Part shown: positions 26,588-35,914 of the stretch, in pieces
Layout: each line of letters begins with the position of its first letter
Position numbering within the stretch: position 1 is the stretch's first letter
Position numbers and translations under genes: made by a program
The notes under the pieces: model-generated
The model's input: only the letters and a program-made list of their open reading frames with translations
What the model was told of the DNA's origin: nothing
The model's database searches: none
DNA from: CAZLRH01 sp964562015
GTDB taxonomy: Bacteria; Verrucomicrobiota; Verrucomicrobiia; Opitutales; JABDGR01
Direction of reading: 5' to 3'
NCBI GenBank assembly: GCA_964562015.1
Contig: CAZLRH010000005.1
Span: forward strand, 62,001 to 126,000
DNA: 64,000 nucleotides

Positions 26588-26632
26588 GAAACGGCCTCGA
26601 CCGGCCCGGGCCCAAAGCAGCCTATTTGACTC

Positions 26633-28357
26633 ATGATTATTCTTGGCCTCAACGCCCACCATGCGGACTCTTCCGCCGCCATTTTTCGGGACGGCATTTT
26701 GGTGGCCGCCACCGAGGAGGAGCGCTTCCGGCGCATCAAGCATTGGGCGGGGTTTCCCAGCGAGGCGGTCAAGTTTTGCCTGCGCGAGGCCGGCGTGTCC
26801 CTCGCCGAAGTGGATCACATTGCCATCGGTCGTGATCCGCGCGCCAAGCTGCTGCAAAAACTCCGCTTTCTGCTTACCAATCCGCAATTCGGCTTCCGCG
26901 CGCTCTCGGCCCGGCTGGAAAATCGCGGGAAAATTGTGTCGCTGCCCGAGCAATTGGCGGCGGTGGACGGCACCCCGGCTGCAGCCTTGGCGGGGAAAAT
27001 GCACAACATCGAACACCACCGCAGCCATTTGGCCACGGCGTTTTTCGCGTCGCCCTTTGAAGAGGCGGCGGTGCTCTCCGTCGACGGCTCAGGCGATTTC
27101 ACCTCGACGATGATTGCCGTCGGCCGGGGCCATCGCCTCGAAGTGCTGGATTCAGTCGATTTCCCGGTGTCGTGGGGCACGATCTATTCCGGCTTCACGC
27201 AGTTTCTGGGCTTTCCGCATTATGGCGATGAATACAAAGTCATGGGGTTGTCGTCTTATGGCGAGCCTCGGTACGTCGAGCAAGTGCGGCAACTCCTTCG
27301 CCTGAAAGACAACGGCCTGTTTGGTTGGGATAGCCGCTATTTTCGGCGGGCGAAGCGCGGGGTCATTGCCTACGAAAACCATGTGCCCGTGGTGCCGCCG
27401 ATTTTTGGTCCCTACTTGGAGCAGCAGTTTGGCCCGCCGCGGCGCGCGGGGGAGGAGCTTACCCAAAAGCACAAGGATTTGGCCGCCTCGGTGCAGCGCG
27501 TCACCGAGGAATTGTTTACCCACATTCTGAGGCATTTGCAGCGCCGCACGGGTTTGAAAAACGTCTGCGTGGCCGGCGGAGTAGCACAAAATTCTGTGGC
27601 GAATGGAAAAATCATCGGGAGCACGGGTTTTGAAAAGCTTTACATTCCCTCGGCCAGCCACGACGCGGGAATTTCCATGGGCTCGGCTAGCTATCTTTAT
27701 CATCATGTTCTGGGTCGCCCGCGCACGGCCCCGGTTTATTCGGCCTACACCGGGGCGCAATTTACGATGGGGCAAATCGAGGCCTTTCTCCAGGAGCGCG
27801 GCATGACGTATCGCCGCTACGACGACGCCGGCTTGTACGAGGTGGTGACGGATACCCTAATCGCCAAGGGCGTGGTTGGCTGGTTCACCGGTCGGGCCGA
27901 ATTTGGCCCGCGGGCCTTGGGCGGGCGTTCCGTGCTGGCCGACCCGCGCAATCCCGATGCCAAGGAGCTTTTGAACGCCAAGATCAAGCGGCGCGAAAGT
28001 TTTCGCCCCTTTGCCCCCTCCATTCTCCACGAATATGTGGCGGAATATTTTGAAAAGGTCGAGGACGTGCCCTTTATGGAAAAGGTGTTTCCGATCCGCC
28101 CGGAAAAGCGGCCCTTGATTCCGGCGGTCACGCATGTGGACGGCACGGGTCGCCTGCAAACGGTGAGGAAGGAGATTTCGCCGCGGTATTATGCGCTCAT
28201 CGAGCGCTTCCGGCAAAAGACCGGCATCCCCATCCTGCTGAACACCTCCTTCAACGAGAATGAGCCCATCGTGAATTCGCCGGCCGAGGCGCTCGATTGT
28301 TTTCTCCGCACGAATATGGATTTGCTGGTGTTGGAGAATTTTGTGTTGGCCCGCTAA
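26633..28357 (+). CDS. Carbamoyltransferase, NodU/CmcH family
   Basis: 574-residue enzyme that transfers a carbamoyl group from carbamoyl phosphate, via carbamoyl adenylate, to a sugar hydroxyl. The N-terminal YrdC-like/ASKHA half shows ILGLNAHHADSSAAIFRDG, ATEEERFRRIKH, HHRSHLATAFFASPF (metal-binding histidines) and LSVDGSGDFTS. The C-terminal half shows VCVAGGVAQNSVANGKI, GRAEFGPRALGGRS and LNTSFNENEPIV, all family signatures. Length is normal. It predicts O-carbamoylated sugar in the product, as in Nod factors. Confidence 0.92.
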   Translation: MIILGLNAHHADSSAAIFRDGILVAATEEERFRRIKHWAGFPSEAVKFCLREAGVSLAEVDHIAIGRDPRAKLLQKLRFLLTNPQFGFRALSARLENRGKIVSLPEQLAAVDGTPAAALAGKMHNIEHHRSHLATAFFASPFEEAAVLSVDGSGDFTSTMIAVGRGHRLEVLDSVDFPVSWGTIYSGFTQFLGFPHYGDEYKVMGLSSYGEPRYVEQVRQLLRLKDNGLFGWDSRYFRRAKRGVIAYENHVPVVPPIFGPYLEQQFGPPRRAGEELTQKHKDLAASVQRVTEELFTHILRHLQRRTGLKNVCVAGGVAQNSVANGKIIGSTGFEKLYIPSASHDAGISMGSASYLYHHVLGRPRTAPVYSAYTGAQFTMGQIEAFLQERGMTYRRYDDAGLYEVVTDTLIAKGVVGWFTGRAEFGPRALGGRSVLADPRNPDAKELLNAKIKRRESFRPFAPSILHEYVAEYFEKVEDVPFMEKVFPIRPEKRPLIPAVTHVDGTGRLQTVRKEISPRYYALIERFRQKTGIPILLNTSFNENEPIVNSPAEALDCFLRTNMDLLVLENFVLAR

Positions 28358-28395
28358 CGCGGACATCCCCGCGAATTTGTTTTCAGTTAACTGTC

Positions 28396-29172
28396 ATGAA
28401 CTCACTCATCCGCCGGCTTACCCGGTTTAGCCACGATTCGCCCCTCGGCGCGCTGGCGCGGGCGCCGTTGCGTTTATTGCCGAAAACTCATGTGGCCACC
28501 GTGCGCTCCGGGCTGAATCAAGGCGCCCAATGGGTGGTGGGCTCCAGTACCCATGGCTGCTGGCTGGGCACCTACGAACAGGACAAACAGGAACTCGTGG
28601 CAAAAATTGTGCGCGCAGGCATGGTGGCCTGGGACGTGGGCGCGAACGCCGGTTACTACACCCTGGCCTTTTCCCGCCTCGCGGGAAATGCCGGCCGGGT
28701 GTTTGCTTTTGAGCCCTTTGCCGGCAATGTTCATTATCTACTCCGCCATATTGAACTCAACGGCCGGGCCAATGTCACCGTGGTGCAGGCCGCGTTGGAC
28801 CGTCAATCCGGTCTGGCGGGATTTCAAATTGGCGCCGGGGGCGAGCTGGGGCATCTCACGGATAAGGACTCGTCCTACGTGGTTCCCACGCTGGCGCCGG
28901 ACGATTTCATCGGCCGTCGGCCCGCGGCGATGCCCGATTTGATCAAGATTGATGTCGAGGGCGCGGAATCGGCCGTGCTGCAAGGGGCTGCGCAATTGTT
29001 ATCTGGGCGCGGGCCTGAGATTTTGCTCGCCCTGCATGGCGGCGAGCAAAAACAGAAATGCTTCCAAATCCTGGTTGCGCACCGCTACCAGGTATTTGAC
29101 CTCGCGGGCCATGAACTTATGGCGGAAAATTTTGCCGCCGATGAGATTTACGCCACCCGGAGACCTTCGTGA
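28396..29172 (+). CDS. FkbM-family methyltransferase (second copy)
   Basis: 258-residue SAM-dependent methyltransferase with WDVGANAGYYTLAFSRLAG (SAM loop, about residues 77-95), FAFEPFAGNVHYLLRHIELN and LIKIDVEGAESAVLQGA, diagnostic of FkbM. The ATG at 28396 gives a normal start; the longer open frame from 28297 runs inside the carbamoyltransferase gene. It is distinct in sequence from the FkbM protein at 21957, so two different O-methylations are likely. The next gene is 136 bases away. Confidence 0.88.
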   Translation: MNSLIRRLTRFSHDSPLGALARAPLRLLPKTHVATVRSGLNQGAQWVVGSSTHGCWLGTYEQDKQELVAKIVRAGMVAWDVGANAGYYTLAFSRLAGNAGRVFAFEPFAGNVHYLLRHIELNGRANVTVVQAALDRQSGLAGFQIGAGGELGHLTDKDSSYVVPTLAPDDFIGRRPAAMPDLIKIDVEGAESAVLQGAAQLLSGRGPEILLALHGGEQKQKCFQILVAHRYQVFDLAGHELMAENFAADEIYATRRPS

Positions 29173-29308
29173 ACCGCCGAGTGGAAATGACGCCGGGGAA
29201 GTCTAGCCAGGGACGTAATAATTAAAATGACTTAAATGCGCCGACGGATGGCGCAACGGGGCTTTGACAGTAGCGCGGGAATAGGGCGACCAAACCATTT
29301 TTCAATTT

Positions 29309-30028
29309 GTGAACTCGAACGCAATTCGGCTGGGCATCGTCATTCCGCTGGCCAACGAGGAAGCCACGATCATCCCCTTGCTCGAGCGGCTCGCGCCACA
29401 ATTGGGCGCGCAGGACCGTGTGTTTTGCGTCCTGGATCAAATGTGCAATGACCGGACCCGGGCTTTGATTCAGGAATATCACGACCAAAAGGACCCGCGG
29501 TTTCAGGTGGTGTGGGCGCCGGAGAATCGTTCGGTCGTGGACGCCTATTTTCGGGGTTACCGCGAGGCCTATGCGCAGGGCGCTACCTGGATTTTGGAAA
29601 TGGATGGCGGGCTGAGCCATTTACCCGAGCAGATTCCCCAGTTTATCCAGGGCATGGAGGAGCACTTTGATTACGTGGGCGGCAGTCGTTTCATGCCGGG
29701 CGGGGCTCATCGCGGCCCCCTTAACCGCCGCTTGATCAGTTGGGATGGCACGGTCCTGGCGCGGGTGCTTTTGCGCGCGCCGATGACGGACATGACGAGC
29801 GGGTTCGAATGCTTCACCCGCTCCGCCATGCGGGAAATTTTGGAGAAGGGTGTGCGCAGCCGCGCCAATTTTTTCCAAACGGAAATTCGCTACCTTATGT
29901 GTCGCCGTCGGTGGAAAGAAGTGCCCATCCTGTATTCCAACGACCGGGTGAGCGTGGGGCGCAGCAGCATCCGTGAGACCTTTCGCATTTTATTCACCTT
30001 GTTTTGGGAACGCCTAAAAACCCCATGA
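29309..30028 (+). CDS. Glycosyltransferase family 2 (dolichyl-phosphate mannosyltransferase-like)
   Basis: 239-residue GT-A enzyme with a GTG start. The fold is shown by LGIVIPLANEEATIIPLLERL at the N-terminus, ILEMDGGLSHLPEQIPQF (the metal-binding D-x-D region read as EMDGG) and SGFECFTRSAM. The pattern follows DPM1/polyisoprenyl-phosphate glycosyltransferases, but the C-terminal membrane anchors of the larger members are absent. It might make undecaprenyl-phosphate hexose or act directly. Its stop overlaps the start of the next (decayed) gene. Confidence 0.8.
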   Translation: MNSNAIRLGIVIPLANEEATIIPLLERLAPQLGAQDRVFCVLDQMCNDRTRALIQEYHDQKDPRFQVVWAPENRSVVDAYFRGYREAYAQGATWILEMDGGLSHLPEQIPQFIQGMEEHFDYVGGSRFMPGGAHRGPLNRRLISWDGTVLARVLLRAPMTDMTSGFECFTRSAMREILEKGVRSRANFFQTEIRYLMCRRRWKEVPILYSNDRVSVGRSSIRETFRILFTLFWERLKTP

Positions 30029-31047
30029 GCCGCGATAAAACTTTTGCCGTCATCACCTCGATTCAAGCGCCGACGCCCAGCGTGAAAGGGTTGTGCGACC
30101 GCTTGCGCCCACACTCCATTCCGTTGTTGGTCGTGGGCGATAAAAAGGGGCCTTTTGCTTACGACCTTGAGGGAGCAGAATTTTTTACGTTGGCGCAACA
30201 GGCCGGCCTTCCGTTCTGCTTGGCCTCATTGTTGCCCGCGGGCCACTACGCCCGCAAAAACCTCGGCTACCTCGTCGCCATGGCCCGCGGCGCGCGGTGC
30301 ATTTACGAGACGGATGATGACAATGCGCCCAACCAGGCTTGGTAGGTGCGCCGGGAAACCGTGGAAGTCCGCCGGGCCACCGCCGCCGGCTGGTCTAATG
30401 CCTATCGCCTTTATTCGGAGGAGAATATTTGGCCGCGCGGCCTGCCATTGGACAAGGTGCGCGCACCTTTGCCCGACGCTGGTTTGGCCAACCTGCCGGC
30501 TGCCACCGTTTGCGCCCCGGTTTAACAAGAGCTGGCCAATGGTTCGCCCGCCGTTGATGCTGTCTGGCGGCTGGCCCTGGATAAAAATTTCACCTTCAAC
30601 CCCGGACCGGATGTATTGCTGCCGCGCGGCGCCTGGTGTCCGTTTAACAGCCAGGCCACCTGGTGGTGGGCCCAGGCGTTTCCCCTACTTTATCTTCCCA
30701 GCTTTTGCTCCTTCCGCATGACGGATATCTGGCGCAGTTTTATTGCCCAGCGCTGTCTGTGGGAATTTGCCGATGGCGTGGTTTTTCACGCGGCGGAAGT
30801 GGACCAGGAGCGCAACGCGCACGACCTGATGCGCGACTTTTCCGAGGAGATTCCCGGATATATGAATAACACCCGGATCGCCGCGCTGCTCGACAAACTG
30901 CCCTTGCGTCCCGGCATCGCCGCGGTGCGGGAGAATTTTGCACGCTGCTACGACGAACTCATCCAGGCTGGAATTTTCCCCACGCAGGAAAAGCCGCTGG
31001 TGGACGCGTGGCTGAAAGATATTGGGCAGATGCCGTCGATAGGTTGA
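30025..31047 (+). pseudogene. DUF288/STELLO-like glycosyltransferase interrupted by two in-frame stops
   Basis: One reading frame from the ATG at 30025 to the TGA at 31047 (341 codons) keeps protein-like sequence throughout but contains TAG at 30343-30345 (after DDDNAPNQAW) and TAA at 30523-30525 (after ATVCAPV). Recognisable parts are FAVITSIQAPTPSVKGL, GHYARKNLGYLVAMARGA, YETDDDNAP (metal-binding acidic cluster) and, after the second stop, NPGPDVLLPRG and FRMTDIWRSFIAQRCL. Each stop could derive from a Gln codon by one C-to-T change. The frame is otherwise undisturbed, so the inactivation looks recent. The stop-free C-terminal part begins at 30526. It overlaps the preceding GT2 gene. Confidence 0.75.
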
Positions 31048-31125
31048 ACTCCGCGACTTTGCGCGCGGCGTAGTGAAGGGAAATTCGCCGTCACCGGCCA
31101 TGCGCAAACCTCCTAGTTTTCCCCT

Positions 31126-32334
31126 GTGAAATCCGCCGCTATTTTTAAGGAACCTGGAAAAGCGGAAGCCGCGGTCAGCCCGCGAAACCTGCAGGTCGCC
31201 GTGCACATGGTGCCATCCTCCGGGGGGATGGCCAAGGCCGTGCGCGATTTTCAGCGGGCTTTGGATGCGCCGGTGGTTTCGTTTACCAGTGAAAAATATT
31301 TGCGGGCTGAAGGCAGTGCGGTGCCGGGGGCCGTGCATGTGCCGGTGCCGGACACGTTACTGGGGCAAAAATTTTCCTGGGTGGCCGCGGCGGCCCGCGC
31401 CGAAGCGGATGCGCTCGCCAAGTCGGCGGACTTGCTCACTTGCCACATGCTTTATCGGTATCACACCCATTGGGTGAGCGGCTGGGCGGCGCGCCGGCAT
31501 CTGCCTTACTGGGTGGTGCCACATGGCAGCCTGGATCCCTACACCTACACCTACCGCACGACGCAGAAAAAATTATGGATGGGGGCCTTTGGGCGGAATT
31601 TTCTGGCCCGCGCGGCGGCGGTGATTTTTTCCACCGAACAGGAACGGCGCAAAGCAGCCCTCCACTATGACGGCCCCAACGTGCGCGTCATCCACTGGCC
31701 GGTGGATCCACTCGAGCTCGCGGGCGCGGAAACGGCGCGGGCGAATTTGCGCGCGCGCTTAGGCTTAACTGAGCAAAGCCGCTTGCTCTTGTACCTCGGT
31801 CGCTTGCACGAAAAAAAACGTCCACTGGAAACGGTGGCCGCGGTGGCCGCCTCCGGCAGCGCCAACGTGCACCTGGCCGTGCTCGGCGGCGACGAAACGA
31901 TTTCCGCCGCCACGGTGCGGGCGGCGGGCGAACGTTTTGGCTTGGGCGCGCGATTGCACGTGCCGGGCCCGGTTTACGGCGCGGAAAAGGAGGCCTGGCT
32001 GCATGCGTGCGATGGTTTTATATCGCTCTCGCGGCAGGAAAATTTCGGCTATAGCGCGGCGGAGGCATTGTCCGCCGGCCGGCCGGTCATTCTCTCACCC
32101 GGCAATGATCTCGCGGGAGATTTGGCCCCATTGCACTGCGGCTGGTTTTTGCAGGATGACCTGCCCGCGACCGCCGCAGCGGCCATCCGCGAATGGGCCG
32201 CGACTCCGGCGGCCGACCTGCGCGAACGCGGTGCGCGCGGGCTGGATTTCGTCCGGCGTGAGCTGAGTTTCGCCCGCTTTGCCGAAAAACTCCGCGGACT
32301 CGAGGCGGAAACCCTCGCCCGCCCGCGCGCCTAG
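31126..32334 (+). CDS. Glycosyltransferase, family 4 type
   Basis: 402-residue GT-B enzyme, probably starting with GTG at 31126. It shows VHMVPSSGGMAKAVRDFQRAL (acceptor side), PYWVVPHGSLDPYTY, LLLYLGRLHEKKRPLETVAAV and SRQENFGYSAAEALSAGRP with both E-x7-E glutamates. The PHGSLDP word is typical of exopolysaccharide glycosyltransferases. A start nearer residue 22 (before NLQVAVHMVPS) would also be reasonable. Fourteen bases separate it from the next glycosyltransferase. Confidence 0.85.
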   Translation: MKSAAIFKEPGKAEAAVSPRNLQVAVHMVPSSGGMAKAVRDFQRALDAPVVSFTSEKYLRAEGSAVPGAVHVPVPDTLLGQKFSWVAAAARAEADALAKSADLLTCHMLYRYHTHWVSGWAARRHLPYWVVPHGSLDPYTYTYRTTQKKLWMGAFGRNFLARAAAVIFSTEQERRKAALHYDGPNVRVIHWPVDPLELAGAETARANLRARLGLTEQSRLLLYLGRLHEKKRPLETVAAVAASGSANVHLAVLGGDETISAATVRAAGERFGLGARLHVPGPVYGAEKEAWLHACDGFISLSRQENFGYSAAEALSAGRPVILSPGNDLAGDLAPLHCGWFLQDDLPATAAAAIREWAATPAADLRERGARGLDFVRRELSFARFAEKLRGLEAETLARPRA

Positions 32335-32348
32335 CGAGGCTCCCACGC

Positions 32349-33512
32349 ATGGCCGCAAAATTTCTTTTGGCCAACCAAAGTTTTGGACCATACTTTCTCG
32401 CACTGGCGGAACGATTGGCCGCGCGCGGCCATGAGGTCATCACACTCAGCGGGGAAGATGTGCCGCTGACAGGCTCCGCCATCAGGCACGTGCGCGGGCC
32501 GTCCTACCGTCGAGAGTCGCTGCGCGCGCGCGCGCAATCCTGGGGAAAATTTCTGTGGTTTGCCGCGCGAGAATTGCCGCGCTGGGGTGGAGGTGCGACC
32601 GTCCTCACCACCTCCAACCCCCCTTTGCTGCCACACGTCTGCGCCCGCGTTTTACGTGGACGCGCGAAACAGGTGGCGTGGATCTTTGACCTTTATCCCG
32701 CGGCTTTGGCGGGGAATCCGAAAGTGGCGTCGCTGCCCTTACTCGCGCCTTTGTGGCGGTGGGGTAATCGGCGGGCCTACCGCCAGTGTGCGGCGGTGGC
32801 CACCCTGGGGGCGGAAATGGCCGCCATGTTGGCCAAAGATACAGGCAATCACGCTCCCTTGGTGCGGCCTTTGTGGCATACGTTGGGCGGGGCGCAACCT
32901 CTGGCGCGGCTCGACCATCCCTGGCGGCGCGAAATGGAAATCGGTGAACGTCTCGTCGTATTCTATGCGGGTAATCTCGGCGTGAGTCACGATCTCGACA
33001 TTCTGGTCCGGGCGGCGGCGTTGCTGAAGGCAGAGGATCAAGTACGCTTCGTGGTGATGGGCGAGGGGCCCAAGCGGGAAGAGCTGCGGGAGCAAGTGCG
33101 CACCGCAGGCGTGGAAAAACTTTTTCACTTTCTGCCCCGGCAAACGGAGGAACTCTTGCCGCTGGCGTTGAACCTCGGGGATTTGGCGGTGGTGTCCATC
33201 AAGCCCGGCCTCGAGCGGGTAATGATGCCCAGCAAGACTTACAACAACTTGGCGGCCGGTTCCGCCATTTTGGCCGTGGCCCGTGAGCCCAGTGATCTGA
33301 CCCATGTGGTCCGGCAGGAGAAATGCGGCCTCGTGGTGGAGCCGGGCGATGCCGCCGGTTTGGCCGCCACTGTGCGCCAAATCGCCGAAGATCCGACCGC
33401 ACTGCTCGCTCTGCGCGAGCGGGCCCGCCGCGTCGCCGTGGAAAAATTTTCTCCTTCTATACAATGCGAAGAAATGACAAAATTACTGGAAACCGTCGCT
33501 GGCTCGTCTTAG
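32349..33512 (+). CDS. Glycosyltransferase, WbuB-like family 4
   Basis: 387-residue GT-B protein. FLLANQSFGPYFLALAERL, GGATVLTTSNPPLLPH, IFDLYPAAL, VVFYAGNLGVSHDLDILVRA and VVSIKPGLERVMMPSKTYNN are the successive signatures of the WbuB/FucNAc-transferase-like group. Such enzymes usually add the second sugar, often an amino sugar, to the lipid-linked primer. That would fit an amino-sugar primer loaded by the PglC-like transferase encoded at 35911. Its last 49 bases overlap the start of the DUF4838 gene in another frame. Confidence 0.85.
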   Translation: MAAKFLLANQSFGPYFLALAERLAARGHEVITLSGEDVPLTGSAIRHVRGPSYRRESLRARAQSWGKFLWFAARELPRWGGGATVLTTSNPPLLPHVCARVLRGRAKQVAWIFDLYPAALAGNPKVASLPLLAPLWRWGNRRAYRQCAAVATLGAEMAAMLAKDTGNHAPLVRPLWHTLGGAQPLARLDHPWRREMEIGERLVVFYAGNLGVSHDLDILVRAAALLKAEDQVRFVVMGEGPKREELREQVRTAGVEKLFHFLPRQTEELLPLALNLGDLAVVSIKPGLERVMMPSKTYNNLAAGSAILAVAREPSDLTHVVRQEKCGLVVEPGDAAGLAATVRQIAEDPTALLALRERARRVAVEKFSPSIQCEEMTKLLETVAGSS

Positions 33513-35914
33513 CGACGCTCGCGCTGGCGGCGTGGGCCGGCCCCGGTGTCGCGGTCCGTGCCGCGGAACCGGCGCCGGCGCAACTCCCCATCGTGGCCGG
33601 GAGCGGGGTGGTGTTGCCCGTGTTTATTCCCGCATCAGCCAGTGAGCCGGAAAAGGCGGCAGCGGCGGAATGGATCCGGGTGTTGGAGAAAATGTGCGGC
33701 GCCGCGCCCGTCCTTAAAGAGGAAGCGCCCGGCAGTGCGGGCAGCGCCTTGACGCCGGGGATTTATCTTGGCCGCACGGCCCCGGGCCGCGCCTCGCTGG
33801 CTGCGAACCCCTTGGCTGGGCCAGATGATTTTCTGCTCGCGGTGGACGGCCAGGCCGTGATCCTGGCCGGGGCCACGCCGGAGGCGACGTATTTTGCCGT
33901 CTGCCGTTTTCTGCAGAAATTTGGCGGCGTGAACTGGTATTATCCCGGCGCCGAGGGTGAAATCATCCCGGCGCGAAAGACCTGGAGCGTGCCCCTAGGC
34001 TGGTGGAAGGAAGTACCTGCCTATATTTCGCGGGAATTTTTCGGGCTGGCCACGGAGGAGGAAAACCAATGGGCACGGCACAATCTGCTTGCGGGACATT
34101 TTGCGTTTTCGCACAACCTGGCCAACGTTTTCGATCCGCAGCTTTTTGCGGAACATCCCGACTTTTTCCCCTGGCGCGATGGGGCGCGGTTGCGTCCCGC
34201 AGGGCCGACGGATACTTTTTGGCAGCCTGATTTATCCAGCCCCGCCGTGGCGGCCTACGCCGCCGGGCAGGCTCGCAAATTTTTTGCCAATACCCCTTCA
34301 GCCACGAGTTTCTCGCTCGGCCTCAACGACAACGTGGCGTTCGATGAAGGCCCCGCGACAAAGGCGCTGACGGAGCCGCGGCGCTGGTTTCGCGGCCGGC
34401 CCGATTACTCCGACCTGGTTTTCACTTTCATGAATCGCGTGGCGGACGATTTGGGTCCGCAGCCACCGGGAAAATACCTCGGCTGCCTCGCGTATTTTTG
34501 GTGTGAAAACACACCGACGTTTCCCGTGCGCGCCGACGTTCTGCCGTACTTGACGAATGACCGCTCCTTTTACACCGACGCGGCATGGGCGCGCGAAGAT
34601 CTTGATTTAATCCGGCGCTGGCATGCGGCGGGGCCGGAAATTATGGGTATTTACGATTATTATTATGGCCGGCCATTTGCGGCGCCGCGGATTTTCACCA
34701 CGGCGATGGTGGATTCGCTGCGGGAGGATTACGCCGCCGGGGCGCGGGCGTTCGTGGCGGAACTTTATCCGCAATGGGAGTACGACGCGATGAAGGCCTG
34801 GCTGGCGGCGCAACTGCTGTGGAATCCGCAAGCCGATGCCGGGGCGCTCGAGGAGCAATTTTATCGCGATTTGTACGGCGCCGCCGCAGGGGAAGTGCGC
34901 CAATTTTTTGAGGAAGCCGAAGCGGCCTGGCGCGAACAGCCCGGCGCGCCGCAGTGGTTGAAGGGATACAAGGACCCTTACGCGGCCACGATTTATTCGG
35001 ATGCGCGGGTGCACGCGATGTCCGGCGCCCTCGCTCGCGGCCTGGCGCGCGATCTCGGTTCCAGCGCCCGCTCGCGCCTCGGGCGTCTGGTGGCAGCGTG
35101 GGCCGATTCCGTGCAAACGATCGCGAAGGCGAAGGCGGAAGCGTCGCTCGCCCGCAATCCGGCAGCCACCGCGGTCCAAGTTCACGCCGGTTTATCCGCC
35201 TTGTCGGTGGCGGGCTGGAGCGGCGCGGGGACGGGCTTCCTGTTGCGCGCGGCGCAGTGGGCGCAAACGCATGAACATGCCGCGTGGCTCGATAAAACCA
35301 CGCATGCGCGTGACCCCTTTGACGACAGTCCCGGCATGTACACGGGCGAAACGCTCTTCAATCCGTTTGGACCAAACCTCCTGCAAAATGGAGATTTGCG
35401 AGGAGCGAGCGGCGAGCCGGCTTTGCCCGACTGGACTTTTACCTGGCGACCGGCCCAGCATTTCAAATTTACGAGGCTGGAGGGCGGGGGGCTGCGCCTC
35501 GAAAATTCGGATTGGGCGGTGTTGTGGCAGGATGTGCCCGTGGACGCGGAGAAAGTTTACGAGGCCAGTTTTCAATGGCGCGGGCGCGTCACCTTCGGCG
35601 CACGCGTCTCCTGGGCGGTGGCCTATTTCGATGCGGACGGCAAGCAGCTTTCGGCCCCGTGGCAGGCTTCCGCCGCGCCCGGTAATCAGGCGACGTGGCT
35701 GCTGGACGGCGCGGCGTCGTTCGCACCCGCGGGGACGGCGAAAATGCGCCTGCTGCTCTACGCCCGCAAACAACCGCCGGGTGATTGGGTCGAATTTTCA
35801 GCGGTGCAAGTGCGTCTCGTAAAGCCGACCGTCGTTTTACAACCGCCCACGATTGTACGGGTACCCGGCGGCGGCTCGCATCCCACCAGCTTCATTTTCA
35901 AAATTAGTCCATGA
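33464..35914 (+). CDS. Secreted DUF4838 protein with C-terminal carbohydrate-binding-like domain
   Basis: 816-residue protein. The ATG at 33464 gives an export signal (MRRNDKITGNRRWLVLATLA, cleaved after VRAAEP or nearby), and no later start would keep it, so the 49-base overlap with the upstream gene is real. Residues 30-170 resemble the alpha-glucuronidase N-terminal fold often found before DUF4838; the central part has YISREFFGLATEEEN and SFSLGLNDN; residues 650-816 (NLLQNGDLRGASGEP onward) look like a jelly-roll binding domain. The family is common in Verrucomicrobia and Bacteroidetes and suspected to be glycan-active. It may trim or release the polysaccharide outside the cytoplasm. Its stop overlaps the sugar transferase start. 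Confidence 0.75.
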   Translation: MRRNDKITGNRRWLVLATLALAAWAGPGVAVRAAEPAPAQLPIVAGSGVVLPVFIPASASEPEKAAAAEWIRVLEKMCGAAPVLKEEAPGSAGSALTPGIYLGRTAPGRASLAANPLAGPDDFLLAVDGQAVILAGATPEATYFAVCRFLQKFGGVNWYYPGAEGEIIPARKTWSVPLGWWKEVPAYISREFFGLATEEENQWARHNLLAGHFAFSHNLANVFDPQLFAEHPDFFPWRDGARLRPAGPTDTFWQPDLSSPAVAAYAAGQARKFFANTPSATSFSLGLNDNVAFDEGPATKALTEPRRWFRGRPDYSDLVFTFMNRVADDLGPQPPGKYLGCLAYFWCENTPTFPVRADVLPYLTNDRSFYTDAAWAREDLDLIRRWHAAGPEIMGIYDYYYGRPFAAPRIFTTAMVDSLREDYAAGARAFVAELYPQWEYDAMKAWLAAQLLWNPQADAGALEEQFYRDLYGAAAGEVRQFFEEAEAAWREQPGAPQWLKGYKDPYAATIYSDARVHAMSGALARGLARDLGSSARSRLGRLVAAWADSVQTIAKAKAEASLARNPAATAVQVHAGLSALSVAGWSGAGTGFLLRAAQWAQTHEHAAWLDKTTHARDPFDDSPGMYTGETLFNPFGPNLLQNGDLRGASGEPALPDWTFTWRPAQHFKFTRLEGGGLRLENSDWAVLWQDVPVDAEKVYEASFQWRGRVTFGARVSWAVAYFDADGKQLSAPWQASAAPGNQATWLLDGAASFAPAGTAKMRLLLYARKQPPGDWVEFSAVQVRLVKPTVVLQPPTIVRVPGGGSHPTSFIFKISP

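Noticed and set aside
30343..30525. Recoding of TAG/TAA as an amino acid in the STELLO-like gene
   Set aside because: Both codons end many intact genes in the window, and no insertion element or recoding structure is visible; nonsense mutation is simpler.
33323..33463. Longer N-terminus for the DUF4838 protein
   Set aside because: The extra 47 residues are Arg-rich shadow of the upstream glycosyltransferase and would bury the signal peptide.
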